A stretch of DNA of 26,289 nucleotides from Clostridia bacterium. Lineage in GTDB: Bacteria > Bacillota > Clostridia > Christensenellales > Borkfalkiaceae. How positions within the stretch are numbered: the first letter of the stretch is position 1; every line of letters begins with the position of its first letter. This document shows, in pieces, positions 1-7,511 of this stretch. Below the pieces are notes generated by a model that saw nothing but the letters and a program-made list of their open reading frames with translations, ran no database searches and had not been told where the DNA came from. Made by a program: the position numbers and the translations under genes. The stretch is from the NCBI GenBank assembly GCA_017504065.1, contig JAFVRU010000102.1:1-26289 (forward strand). The letters run 5' to 3'.

Positions 1-2
1 AT

Positions 3-644
3 GCGTTTGACGAGAATTTGTATAACTCTATCATTCCTTGCGCGGAAACAGAACCCGATCAACTCGATCAAGAAGAGCACGTGTGGATTGAGTTCGTATG
101 TCAAGACGGGTTGTCGTTTGCAGGCGGGGTAACTTTTCAAGAAACGGAAAGTACAAGCATTTTATTTGCGCGAGCAAAAGAGCAAGCGTTGACCGTTCCT
201 GCTGTGGCGTATACGGTAGAAGGGTGGTATTTGGACGAAAATTGTACGCAACGCTTTGATGCAAATACGGCTACTTCAAGAGAATTGCTAAATATTAAAA
301 AACTGTACGCAAAAAATTTTGCCGCATCCGACGATTGGGCTTTGATAGGACGATCAAACTCAAAAACTGAAAAAAGGCTTTCCAAGGCATATAAAATCGT
401 TGAAGGGAACGGATTTCCCCAAGCTACAGGTATATGGGAAGGGGATTTGCAGGCGTTACACGTGGAAGAAGGGCGAGAAGAGTTTTCCATACAGCGATAT
501 GATTTTGACGAAGTGTATTTTGACGGAGAGTTGACAACGGAAACGAGTGTTTTCGTCGAAGGTGGAAAACTGTATAAGATGGAGTATATCAGCGTTTACG
601 AAGACGCGGATTATAATTTATTCGAGCCTTTACTTAATGGTTAA
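3..644 (+). CDS. InlB B-repeat-type surface protein, 3' fragment
   Basis: This is the C-terminal part of a protein whose reading frame is open to the left edge, so the true start is outside the window. A TTG at 18 is in frame but has no ribosome binding site and is not a convincing start. The segment around residues 55-95 after that TTG (VEGWYLDEN followed by LYAKN) matches the Listeria-Bacteroides or InlB B-repeat pattern, a small beta-rich module of secreted and cell-surface proteins. The preceding FDENLY at 6-23 looks like the end of another copy. The last ~110 residues are acidic and aromatic-rich and I do not recognise them. A surface or secreted role is inferred from the family. The gene ends just before a strong terminator. 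Confidence 0.7.
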   Translation, partial: AFDENLYNSIIPCAETEPDQLDQEEHVWIEFVCQDGLSFAGGVTFQETESTSILFARAKEQALTVPAVAYTVEGWYLDENCTQRFDANTATSRELLNIKKLYAKNFAASDDWALIGRSNSKTEKRLSKAYKIVEGNGFPQATGIWEGDLQALHVEEGREEFSIQRYDFDEVYFDGELTTETSVFVEGGKLYKMEYISVYEDADYNLFEPLLNG

Positions 645-653
645 TGGAAACGG

Positions 654-686
654 AAAAACGGCGTTCTGGTAAGAACGCCGTTTTTT
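654..686 (+). terminator. Intrinsic terminator after the InlB-repeat gene
   Basis: CGGCGTTCT (659-667) and AGAACGCCG (672-680) form a perfect 9-bp stem with a GGTA loop, followed by six T. A run of A precedes the stem, so it could also act on the minus strand as a backup for pgi. Confidence 0.9.
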
Positions 687-689
687 ATA

Positions 690-727
690 TAGTAAAATAC
701 CTGCCGCCCCAAAATCAGGGCGGCAGG
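690..727 (-). terminator. Terminator of pgi
   Basis: On the minus strand CCTGCCGCCC (727-718) pairs with GGGCGGCAGG (709-700). A T-rich tail (TATTTTACTAT) follows. It lies about 25 bp after the pgi stop codon. Confidence 0.75.
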
Positions 728-752
728 TACGCGTTCAAATTTGTTTTTTATT

Positions 753-2186
753 TTAAATCACGCATTTCGGATCTTTCGCAGGCAAGCTGTCAAGCTCCTG
801 CTTCTTGTCCGTATAACCCGCTTTGCCGAGCAGGGCAAACGTTGCTTTTTTGCCTTCTTCTACGCCCGGTTGATTGAACGTGTTGATGTTGAGCATCGCG
901 CCCGCGTACGCCGTTTGCAACTCGAACAAGAACAAAAGCTGTCCAAGCGTAAACGCGTTGAGTTCGGGAATCCAAAGGGTATAGTTCATTCTTCCCGCCT
1001 TGGTCAGCGCGTACGCCGTAGCGGCGTTTTCCGCTTGAATGAGTTCTTCCATCGTATGCCCGCCAAGGAACGCCACGTCGGGAATATTTTCGCAGCCGTG
1101 GGGAATGGGCATTTCGCAACCGTATTTCTTCAAAGACAAAAGGGTAACGACTTTGTCGTAAGGTCCTTCGGTGTAGAGTTGGACTTGGGAATGCTGATCG
1201 GTAACCCCCAAGGATTTCACGGGCGTTTGTCCGACGTTGCAGGGTTTGCCGTCCAACGTTTCGTTTTTGCCGAGCGATTCCGCCCAAAGTTGGCAGTACC
1301 AATCGGCAAGATATTTCAAATTATCCGAATAGGGCATCATAACGCCGACGTTTTTGCCTTGTTCCATCGCCGCAATTTGCAAAACCGCGCTCATAAGCGC
1401 AGGATTTTGGCGCATGGACGGTTTGTTGCAAACGGAGTCCATATACGCCGCGCCCGCAAGCAAGCCTTTGATATCGATCCCGAGTACCGCCGCAGGGAGC
1501 AAACCAACGGGGCAAAGCTGGGAGAACCGTCCGCCCACGCCGTCGGGGAGCACGTAGCTCTTAATTCCGCCGAGCTCGTCGGAAATCTTTTTCAAATTCC
1601 CTTTTTTCGCGTCGGTGGTGAAAATTACGTTGTCTTTTACGTTCACGCCCGCTTTGGTCAACAGGTCGAGCACGATCAAATATTGCGCCATCGTTTCGCT
1701 GGTCGCGCCCGATTTGGAAACGACGTTAAAGCAGGTCTTTTCCGGTTCGATCACGTCGAGCAAATCCCGCATTCTGACGGGGTCAACGTTATCTTCGACG
1801 TAGAATTTCGGGCCTTTTCTCTTGGATTTGGGTAAATCGTTATAATGCAAGTGGCAAAGCGCGTTGAACGCCATGATCGGGCCGAGCGCGCTTCCGCCGA
1901 TGCCGAGTACGACGAAATATTGGAATTTTTTACGGATATTCTTCGCCGTATCCAAAATATCGTTCACAATTTCTTTTTGGTTGTAAGGAAGTTCCGTCCA
2001 ACCCATATACAATTCGTCCTTACCGCGGTTTTCTTTCACGTAACGGAACGCGGCGTTCGCTGTGGAAGCGTAAGCGGACAACTGCTTGTCGGTAAAGCCC
2101 TTGTCGCCCAAGAACTTTTCGGTCATGTTGTTGTAATCGAGCGTAACGCGCATAGAATTGCGCCATTCTCTTGTTTTGTAACCCAT
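753..2186 (-). CDS. pgi: Glucose-6-phosphate isomerase
   Basis: The product, 477 aa, interconverts glucose 6-phosphate and fructose 6-phosphate in the cytosol (glycolysis and gluconeogenesis). Family signatures are clear: VLGIGGSALGP near residue 93, VVSKSGATSETMAQYL in the sugar-isomerase domain near 155-170, ESLGKNETLDG, and GVTDQHSQVQLYTEGP near 330. The length suits the shorter Gram-positive type. The ATG at 2186 is chosen because TAGGAG lies just upstream on the minus strand; the next in-frame ATG (residue 12) has no ribosome binding site. It has its own consensus promoter and terminator, so it can be transcribed independently of the flippase gene upstream. Confidence 0.97.
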   Translation of the reverse strand: MGYKTREWRNSMRVTLDYNNMTEKFLGDKGFTDKQLSAYASTANAAFRYVKENRGKDELYMGWTELPYNQKEIVNDILDTAKNIRKKFQYFVVLGIGGSALGPIMAFNALCHLHYNDLPKSKRKGPKFYVEDNVDPVRMRDLLDVIEPEKTCFNVVSKSGATSETMAQYLIVLDLLTKAGVNVKDNVIFTTDAKKGNLKKISDELGGIKSYVLPDGVGGRFSQLCPVGLLPAAVLGIDIKGLLAGAAYMDSVCNKPSMRQNPALMSAVLQIAAMEQGKNVGVMMPYSDNLKYLADWYCQLWAESLGKNETLDGKPCNVGQTPVKSLGVTDQHSQVQLYTEGPYDKVVTLLSLKKYGCEMPIPHGCENIPDVAFLGGHTMEELIQAENAATAYALTKAGRMNYTLWIPELNAFTLGQLLFLFELQTAYAGAMLNINTFNQPGVEEGKKATFALLGKAGYTDKKQELDSLPAKDPKCVI

Positions 2187-2220
2187 AGATACATCTCCTA
2201 AAATATTCGTTTACCATATT

Positions 2221-2249
2221 ATTTTACTCTTTCTTGTAAATAATGTCAA
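2221..2249 (-). promoter_or_regulatory. Sigma-A type promoter of pgi
   Basis: Read on the minus strand there is TTGACA (2249-2244), a 17-nt spacer and TAAAAT (2226-2221). The pgi ATG lies about 35 nt downstream, with its ribosome binding site between. Confidence 0.7.
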
Positions 2250-2298
2250 GGATCGGGAAGAAATTATTTTAGGAAAAAGCGAAAAACAGGAAAATTCT

Positions 2299-3819
2299 TT
2301 ACCTTTCCCGTCCGAGTAGCTTGGTTTTGACCGCTCGGAACGTAACAATCCCCAAAACTCCGTATACGATCAGCGTTACCGCCGCGATACACACCGCCGA
2401 GCCGAGCAAAGCAAACGCTTCGCCGACGAAATATTTGAGTATATTATTGACGCATTTTCCGAAAAAGGCAATGGGCAGAGTGGCAATCAGCGCGGGCACA
2501 ACGCCGCGTTCGCGGGTTGCGTTCCCGTCGTTTCTGAAAATCGGGCATTGTTTTTGCAGGAATATAAGATTGCACGCCGCAGTCAGCGTATAGCTTGCGC
2601 CGAGCCCGATCACGTACGCGTATATGCCGCAAATAGCGGGTAGGAAAAGGATGCAGACGAACAGCGCCGCCGCTCCGACGAAATAAAAGACGAACGTTTG
2701 CTTTTCGAAACCCATTGCGTTCAAAGCGGAAGTGGAGATCATCGTCAAACTCATGGGGAGTAAGATCAAACCGCTTTTTGCGATCATTGCGCCCGCTTGC
2801 GCGTTGGAGTAAGCGATCCTGCCCACGTCGCTGCCCAGCGCATAGAAAAAGGGCAACAGCGCGCATGCGACGAGTAGGGAGAATTTCAAGCCCCGACGGA
2901 TATTTTTTTGTAACCGTTCGCGGTTTTTTCGGTAAAAATCTTCGGAAAGCTCGGGTACGAGCACAAGCGCGAGCGACCCGATGATCGTGGACGGAATAAA
3001 CAAAATCGGCAAGACCATGCCCGAAACGATCCCAAACATTTGCAACGCTTCGCTTTCAGAAAATCCCGCGCGGACGAGCATAACAGGTAGCAAAACGGCG
3101 ACGGCGGAAGTTACGAGCGACCCGCTTGCGCGAACGGACGTGATCGGCATTGCCGAACGGAACAACGGTTTTAGCGCGGCGTTCGGCTTGGCGAGCTTTC
3201 CCCCGCACACGAAAAAGGCGACGACGGACGCGGTGAACGAGAATAGATAGGAAATGACGACCGCCCAAGCGGCTTTTTCCGCTCCGCCGACGGGCGACGA
3301 AACGTTGCGGAGCAACACGATCCCCGCAATCACCATCACCGCTTCTTCGGCAATTTCGAGTACGGACGGGAGCAAAAACCGTTTATTCCCCCAACAACTC
3401 CCGCGGAGAACGGCGTAAACGGACGAAAAGACCAACCCGATCAGCAAAATTCGAAACACGCGAAAACTGCGCTCGTCGGAGAAAAGAAAGGGGATTTTGT
3501 TGCCGAATAGCCCGAAAAACAGGCAAAAAGGCAGAGTAAGACACAGGGAGAGAAACAGCCCTGCGGAAACGGCGCGGCGTTCCCCAAGCGGCTGGTTTTC
3601 CGCTTTGCTTTTGGAAATCATGCGGGATACGGTGATCGGGATTCCGCCCGTACCGATCGTTAAAAACAGCGAAAACAGGGACACGGAAACTTGGTACAAG
3701 CCGAGCCCTTCCGCTCCAATCAAGCGGGAGAGTACGATACGGTATAAAAATCCCAAGCTCCTTTCTGCGACGGAGAGCGCGGTAACAATGGACGTAGTGG
3801 CGTAAATTTTGTTTTTCAT
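2299..3819 (-). CDS. SpoVB/MurJ-like lipid-linked oligosaccharide flippase
   Basis: This is a 506-aa, very hydrophobic protein with about 12-14 predicted membrane segments, typical of the MOP exporter superfamily. The N-terminal stretch ERSLGFLYRIVLSRLIGAEG, followed by GLYQVSVSLFSLFLTIGTGG and PITVSRMISKSKAEN, is the hallmark of the SpoVB and related polysaccharide-biosynthesis branch. Such proteins flip lipid-linked cell-wall precursors across the cytoplasmic membrane; SpoVB acts in spore cortex synthesis in Bacillus. Whether this copy serves sporulation or general wall synthesis cannot be told. The start at 3819 is supported by homology-like N-terminal spacing, but there is no good ribosome binding site. 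A TACAAT box ends 6 nt before the ATG, suggesting a leaderless transcript. Confidence 0.88.
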   Translation of the reverse strand: MKNKIYATTSIVTALSVAERSLGFLYRIVLSRLIGAEGLGLYQVSVSLFSLFLTIGTGGIPITVSRMISKSKAENQPLGERRAVSAGLFLSLCLTLPFCLFFGLFGNKIPFLFSDERSFRVFRILLIGLVFSSVYAVLRGSCWGNKRFLLPSVLEIAEEAVMVIAGIVLLRNVSSPVGGAEKAAWAVVISYLFSFTASVVAFFVCGGKLAKPNAALKPLFRSAMPITSVRASGSLVTSAVAVLLPVMLVRAGFSESEALQMFGIVSGMVLPILFIPSTIIGSLALVLVPELSEDFYRKNRERLQKNIRRGLKFSLLVACALLPFFYALGSDVGRIAYSNAQAGAMIAKSGLILLPMSLTMISTSALNAMGFEKQTFVFYFVGAAALFVCILFLPAICGIYAYVIGLGASYTLTAACNLIFLQKQCPIFRNDGNATRERGVVPALIATLPIAFFGKCVNNILKYFVGEAFALLGSAVCIAAVTLIVYGVLGIVTFRAVKTKLLGRER

Positions 3820-3825
3820 ACTTCT

Positions 3826-3831
3826 ATTGTA
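3826..3831 (-). promoter_or_regulatory. Possible -10 box 6 nt before the flippase ATG
   Basis: TACAAT on the minus strand is separated from the ATG at 3819 by only six bases. I do not find a convincing -35 at 17-18 nt, so the promoter call is weak. Confidence 0.35.
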
Positions 3832-3879
3832 CGGGGCGCGCGGAAGAATTATTACGACATATTTATAGAAATGCGCGCA

Positions 3880-3885
3880 TATATT
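3880..3885 (+). promoter_or_regulatory. Possible -10 box 7 nt before the LysM gene ATG
   Basis: TATATT is followed by seven bases and the ATG at 3893, with no Shine-Dalgarno sequence. No clear -35 is seen. Confidence 0.3.
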
Positions 3886-3892
3886 GATAGCG

Positions 3893-4177
3893 ATGTTGAA
3901 GCTGGAAACCGTACAATTTTATAAGACGAAACAAGGTCAAACTCTGCGGGAAATCGCCGACGCGTTTTCCGTTTCGGAGCGATTGCTCGCGCAAGAAAAC
4001 GGATTGCGAAACGAGCCGTTTGCAGGGCAAATTCTGCGTATTCCAAACGCTCGGGGGAATGCGTATACCGTGCAAGTCGGGGATACGAAAGAGCTGCTTG
4101 CGGGCTCACCCGAGAATTATCGGGCGATGAACGGCACGGACGTGTTCTATCTCGGAATGCGGATACGGATAAAATAG
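3893..4177 (+). CDS. Small protein with two LysM domains
   Basis: A 94-aa protein made almost entirely of two LysM modules. The first covers roughly residues 6-49 (YKTKQGQTLREIADAFSVSE then LLAQENGL and GQILRIPN). The second covers 54-94 (YTVQVGDTKELLAGSPENY then GMRIRIK). LysM binds N-acetylglucosamine-containing polymers such as peptidoglycan. No signal peptide, membrane segment or enzyme domain is present, so it may act inside the cell, for example during spore coat assembly as SafA-type LysM proteins do; this is inference. A TTG at 3884 is also in frame, but ATG 3893 is the likelier start. No ribosome binding site precedes either, and the gene is divergent from the flippase gene. Confidence 0.8.
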   Translation: MLKLETVQFYKTKQGQTLREIADAFSVSERLLAQENGLRNEPFAGQILRIPNARGNAYTVQVGDTKELLAGSPENYRAMNGTDVFYLGMRIRIK

Positions 4178-4183
4178 GAACAA

Positions 4184-4212
4184 TCGTCAAGGGAAAAGGA
4201 ATACTATATAAT
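4184..4212 (+). promoter_or_regulatory. Promoter before the 4247 gene
   Basis: TCGTCA (4184-4189), a 17-nt spacer and a perfect TATAAT (4207-4212). The -35 is weak (4 of 6). Confidence 0.5.
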
Positions 4213-4246
4213 AAGTAACGATATTATTCGTACAGGAGGTAAATTT

Positions 4247-4912
4247 ATGTCCTTTTATTCCAATTTCCAATCGGACAAATGCCCCGGCTCGATCACGGGC
4301 AATCCGATCAACGGTTTGACGGAAAAGGTGTGCATACAGGCGGAAAAGATCTTTGACGCAGGTATTAAACAAACGCAGATCGAGAATTACACGTTGGCAA
4401 TCACCGATTTGACTCCCGAAAACCCTACATATCCTTTGACGTTCGTCAGCGCCCGTTCGACGACGGCGGAAGCGACGATTACCAATTTGAACGTAGAACG
4501 CCAAGCCGATAGACCTTGCGCGCGCGTGCAAGCCACCGTTTCCATTCCCGTAGAAGTATTATATACGGACGCGAACGGCGTGGACGGTAGCGCGACGGGT
4601 ACGGTAACGATGACGGAAGACGTACTGTTGTACGTTCCCGCTCCGTCGATTATGCCGTTCACGGTCAAAGCGCTCGTTAGCGTAGTTGCGCCCGAAGGCA
4701 CGTTCATTTCCGCAACGGAAGGATTTTCCGTCAACCTTTGCGTAACGGTCATTTTGAAGATTGCAATGCCTGTGGAAATGCTCGTTCCCACGTACGGCTA
4801 TTGCGCGATTCCGCCTTTGCAGGAATACTCCCAAGAAGTTTGCGCGGGATTTTTCGAATTGCCCTTGTATCCGCAAGGCCGCTCGGGCGACGGTTGCTGC
4901 AAGAATAAATAA
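4247..4912 (+). CDS. Conserved clostridial-type protein, possible spore or envelope protein
   Basis: A 221-aa protein of unknown function with a very strong ribosome binding site (AGGAGG, 4236-4241). The layout is recognisable: an N-terminal EKVCIQAEKIFDAGIKQ, a long beta-strand-rich middle with SIPVEVLYTDANGV and DVLLYVPAPSIMPFTVKA, then VTVILKIAMPVEMLVPTYGY, and a tail with QEVCAGFFELPLYPQ and GCCKNK. From memory, similar clostridial proteins share this pattern of paired beta-rich halves with Cys near both ends and are usually left unnamed. The arrangement is loosely reminiscent of SipL/DUF3794 spore proteins, but I cannot confirm that. There is no signal peptide. Six Cys residues cluster at the ends, which would allow disulfide cross-linking or metal binding. 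It has its own promoter and terminator. Confidence 0.75.
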   Translation: MSFYSNFQSDKCPGSITGNPINGLTEKVCIQAEKIFDAGIKQTQIENYTLAITDLTPENPTYPLTFVSARSTTAEATITNLNVERQADRPCARVQATVSIPVEVLYTDANGVDGSATGTVTMTEDVLLYVPAPSIMPFTVKALVSVVAPEGTFISATEGFSVNLCVTVILKIAMPVEMLVPTYGYCAIPPLQEYSQEVCAGFFELPLYPQGRSGDGCCKNK

Positions 4913-4930
4913 GCTTTGTCAAACGCATGT

Positions 4931-4966
4931 AAATCGGCTTGGAAAACAAGCCGATTTATTTGTTGC
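4931..4966 (+). terminator. Terminator after the 4247 gene
   Basis: AAATCGGCTTG (4931-4941) and CAAGCCGATTT (4947-4957) form a perfect 11-bp stem with a GAAAA loop, followed by a T-rich tail. Confidence 0.85.
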
Positions 4967-5210
4967 TTTAAAATACTTGCTAAATCAAGAAAGAATCAGG
5001 ATAATCCATAACATACTCCTTTGTGAAACAAACAAAGCCGTGGTAAAATTTTACATTTTTTTGATTTAATTATACTATAATTCTAGCATATTGATATGTT
5101 ATAATCGGGTAAAACAAATATAATTTTTTAAATTATATTCATAGAAATCTCAAACAGGTTTGGATCGGAATCCCGATTTTAAACAATCAATAAATGTGTT
5201 AAAATAGGAT

Positions 5211-5314
5211 TGCGACACAATTTAATGCACGCAAAAGCATATACTTCTTTGGTAGAAGTGTATATTTTCGCGCATCATATAACTTTTGTTTGCATGTATG
5301 AAAATTGTGTCGCA
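5211..5314. repeat. 104-bp imperfect inverted repeat (structured RNA or MITE-like)
   Basis: The ends are a perfect 13-bp inverted repeat: TGCGACACAATTT (5211-5223) and AAATTGTGTCGCA (5302-5314). Pairing continues inward with TGCA (5226-5229 with 5291-5294) and CAAAAG/CTTTTG (5232-5237 with 5283-5288). A further hairpin lies inside: ACTTCT (5243-5248) with AGAAGT (5254-5259), plus flanking ATAT/ATAT. I see no obvious target-site duplication, so it may be a structured leader and not a mobile element. Confidence 0.6.
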
Positions 5315-5368
5315 GCAAAGCGGAAAGTGCAATTTTACAGTACCGTTCGCTTTGCGGGCTGTATTTTT
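5315..5368 (+). terminator. Terminator-like hairpin in the leader of the LRR gene
   Basis: GCAAAGCG (5315-5322) pairs with CGCTTTGC (5348-5355), and GGGCTGTATTTTTTGG follows. The loop is long (25 nt). It lies directly after the 104-bp inverted repeat and 28 nt before the AGGAG of the LRR gene, so it could act as an attenuator. Function is inferred. Confidence 0.4.
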
Positions 5369-5396
5369 TGGATCTTTATAAAGGAGAAGGATATTT

Positions 5397-7511
5397 ATGA
5401 AAAACAAACTCTTAAAACTTTTGGCTGTGATATGCTTTGGCGCGATCCTTGCGTTTGGCGTATCTGCTTGCGGCGGGAAAGACGACGGCGGAACAAACTC
5501 CAACAGTTCGACTACCGAACAAAGCTCAAATAGCGGAACGGGAGATAGCGCTACCGACGGTGGAGATAACAACGGTACGAGCAATACTCCCGACGGTGGA
5601 AACAATAATGGTACGAGCAATGGCGGGGGCAATAGCGGAGCGGGAAATGTTCCTGTTATAGGAAACAGTATTGCGTTTAAAACGCTCACCGTAAGCGGAA
5701 CGACGGTAACGCGCGAAACGTCCTTGCCCAACGCAACGACGGAGTTTTCGTTCGCAGACGAAATCGAAGTGAAAGGCAATGCAACGTTTCAAGTTGCGAA
5801 AGATCCATACGGTTCGCAAACGTACTTAACGAAAGTCGTTCCTTTGAAAGAAGGAGATAACACGTTTTACATATTTGAAACGGTAGGGGAAGATGTGATG
5901 AAAACGTACACGGTAACGCTTCGCCGTAGACCGATGTATACTGTAGAATTTAACGTCAACGGCGGATATACAGTAGACGACCAAACGGTTGAGGAAGGAT
6001 TTTTGGCGATCGAACCGACAACGGAGTTTTTGCGATTAGGGTGTACGTTTGCGGGCTGGGATTACGATTTTTCGCAGCCGATCACGGAATATACGGTCGT
6101 TAATGCGGAGTGGGAAATAAAATCGGAAATGTCAAATTTTACATTTACTTCCACGGCAACGACTTGCGAAATTACAGGCTTGATCGATAAAACTGTAACG
6201 ACGGCGGTGATTCCCGATTATGTAACGAGTATCGGAGAGTATGCGTTCCGAAGATGCGCCAACTTGACGAGTGTTGTGATTCCCGACGGTGTAACGAGTA
6301 TCGGTGATTCTGCGTTCTCTAATTGCATAAACTTGACGAGTATCACCATTCCCGACGGTGTAATGGATATCGGTGATTGGGCGTTCCAATCTTGCAGTAG
6401 CTTGACGAGTATCACCATTCCCGACGGTGTAACGAATATCGGTGATTCTGCGTTCAGCTTTTGCGATTGTTTGATAATTTATTGCGAAGCGGCAAATAAG
6501 CCGAGCGGTTGGGATTCGGATTGGAATTGGAATGGGAATGAGTACTTAAGATTTCCTGTAGTGTGGAATTGCGCTAACAACGACGTGGCAAGCGACGGAT
6601 ATATCTACGTAGTGATTGATGGTATTCGATACGGAATAAAAGACGGAGCGGCAACAGTTTTACTACAAGCATGGAATCTCCAAACGGCAAATATTCCAGC
6701 GAGTATAACCTATAAAAATAATGCATACAGCGTAACTTCTATCGGAATGTATGCGTTCCAATATTGCAGCAACTTGACGAGCGTGGTGATTGGTGACGGC
6801 GTAACGAGTATCGGTGATTCTGCGTTCGAGAGATGCAGTAGCTTGACGAGCGTGGTAATTCCCGACAACGTAACGAGTATCGGGTGTGAAGCGTTCTATA
6901 GTTGCAGCAACTTGACGAGTGTATTCATTCCCGACAACGTAACGAGTATCGGTAATAATGCGTTCAGTTTTTGCTGGGGTTTGATAATTTATTGCGAAGC
7001 GGAAAGCAAACCGAGCGGTTGGGATTCAAATTGGAATTGGGATAACCATCCTGTAGTGTGGAATTGCGCTAACAACGACGTGGCAAATGATGGATATATT
7101 CACGTAGTGATTGATGGTATTCGATACGGAATAAAAGACGGATCGGCAACAGTTTTACTGCAAGCATTGAATCTCCAAACGGCAAATATTTCAGCGAGTA
7201 TAACCTATAAAAACAATAAATATAGTGTAACGAGAATCGGTGATTATGCGTTCTATGGATGCGCCAACTTGACGAGTGTATTCATTCCCAACAGCGTAAC
7301 AAGTATCGGTGGTTCTGCGTTTTCTGATTGTGATGGCTTGACGATATATTGCGAGGCGGCAAATAAGCCGAGCGGTTGGGATTCGAATTGGAATTTCAGC
7401 TGTCCTGTAGTGTGGAATTGCGCTAACAACGACGTGGCAAGCGACGGATATATCTACGTAGTGATTGATGGTATTCGATACGGAATAAAAGACGGGCGGC
7501 AACAGTTGTAA
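5397..7511 (+). CDS. BspA-type leucine-rich-repeat lipoprotein (interrupted)
   Basis: A 704-aa exported protein. Residues 1-25 are a lipoprotein signal with lipobox VSAC (Cys25). Residues ~26-84 are a Ser/Thr/Asn/Gly-rich linker, ~90-180 a cadherin-like beta-sandwich, ~181-241 an InlB-like repeat, and from ~275 there are many 23-residue BspA/TpLRR units (LTSVVIPDGVTSIGDSAF type). Such proteins are anchored outside the membrane and bind host or microbial ligands; the ligand here is unknown. Translation stops at TAA 7509-7511, but the LRR pattern resumes in the next frame and runs to 7903. Relative to the paralogous blocks at ~6645 and ~7140, one A is missing near 7495. The ribosome binding site is AAGGAGAAG (5381-5389). 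The gene is more AT-rich than its neighbours. Confidence 0.88.
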   Translation: MKNKLLKLLAVICFGAILAFGVSACGGKDDGGTNSNSSTTEQSSNSGTGDSATDGGDNNGTSNTPDGGNNNGTSNGGGNSGAGNVPVIGNSIAFKTLTVSGTTVTRETSLPNATTEFSFADEIEVKGNATFQVAKDPYGSQTYLTKVVPLKEGDNTFYIFETVGEDVMKTYTVTLRRRPMYTVEFNVNGGYTVDDQTVEEGFLAIEPTTEFLRLGCTFAGWDYDFSQPITEYTVVNAEWEIKSEMSNFTFTSTATTCEITGLIDKTVTTAVIPDYVTSIGEYAFRRCANLTSVVIPDGVTSIGDSAFSNCINLTSITIPDGVMDIGDWAFQSCSSLTSITIPDGVTNIGDSAFSFCDCLIIYCEAANKPSGWDSDWNWNGNEYLRFPVVWNCANNDVASDGYIYVVIDGIRYGIKDGAATVLLQAWNLQTANIPASITYKNNAYSVTSIGMYAFQYCSNLTSVVIGDGVTSIGDSAFERCSSLTSVVIPDNVTSIGCEAFYSCSNLTSVFIPDNVTSIGNNAFSFCWGLIIYCEAESKPSGWDSNWNWDNHPVVWNCANNDVANDGYIHVVIDGIRYGIKDGSATVLLQALNLQTANISASITYKNNKYSVTRIGDYAFYGCANLTSVFIPNSVTSIGGSAFSDCDGLTIYCEAANKPSGWDSNWNFSCPVVWNCANNDVASDGYIYVVIDGIRYGIKDGRQQL

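Larger units (their letters stand above)
4958..5396. other. Gene-free AT-rich region with many inverted repeats
   Basis: No credible gene is seen in these ~440 bases. They hold a 12-bp palindrome GTAAAATTTTAC (5043-5054), TATAAT boxes at 5076-5081 and 5100-5105 without a well-spaced -35, a 10-bp inverted repeat (5117-5126 with 5130-5139), a hairpin around 5158-5184 (core ATCGG/CCGAT), and the large inverted repeat and hairpin listed separately. The base composition is clearly more AT-rich than in the pyr operon. Confidence 0.7.

Noticed and set aside
741..1835. A 364-codon plus-strand open frame opposite pgi
   Set aside because: It is the antisense of pgi, has a biased Arg/Phe/Val-rich composition and no family motif, and pgi is certain.
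5211..5314. Calling the 104-bp inverted repeat a definite MITE
   Set aside because: No target-site duplication is visible at its ends and no second copy is seen in the window.
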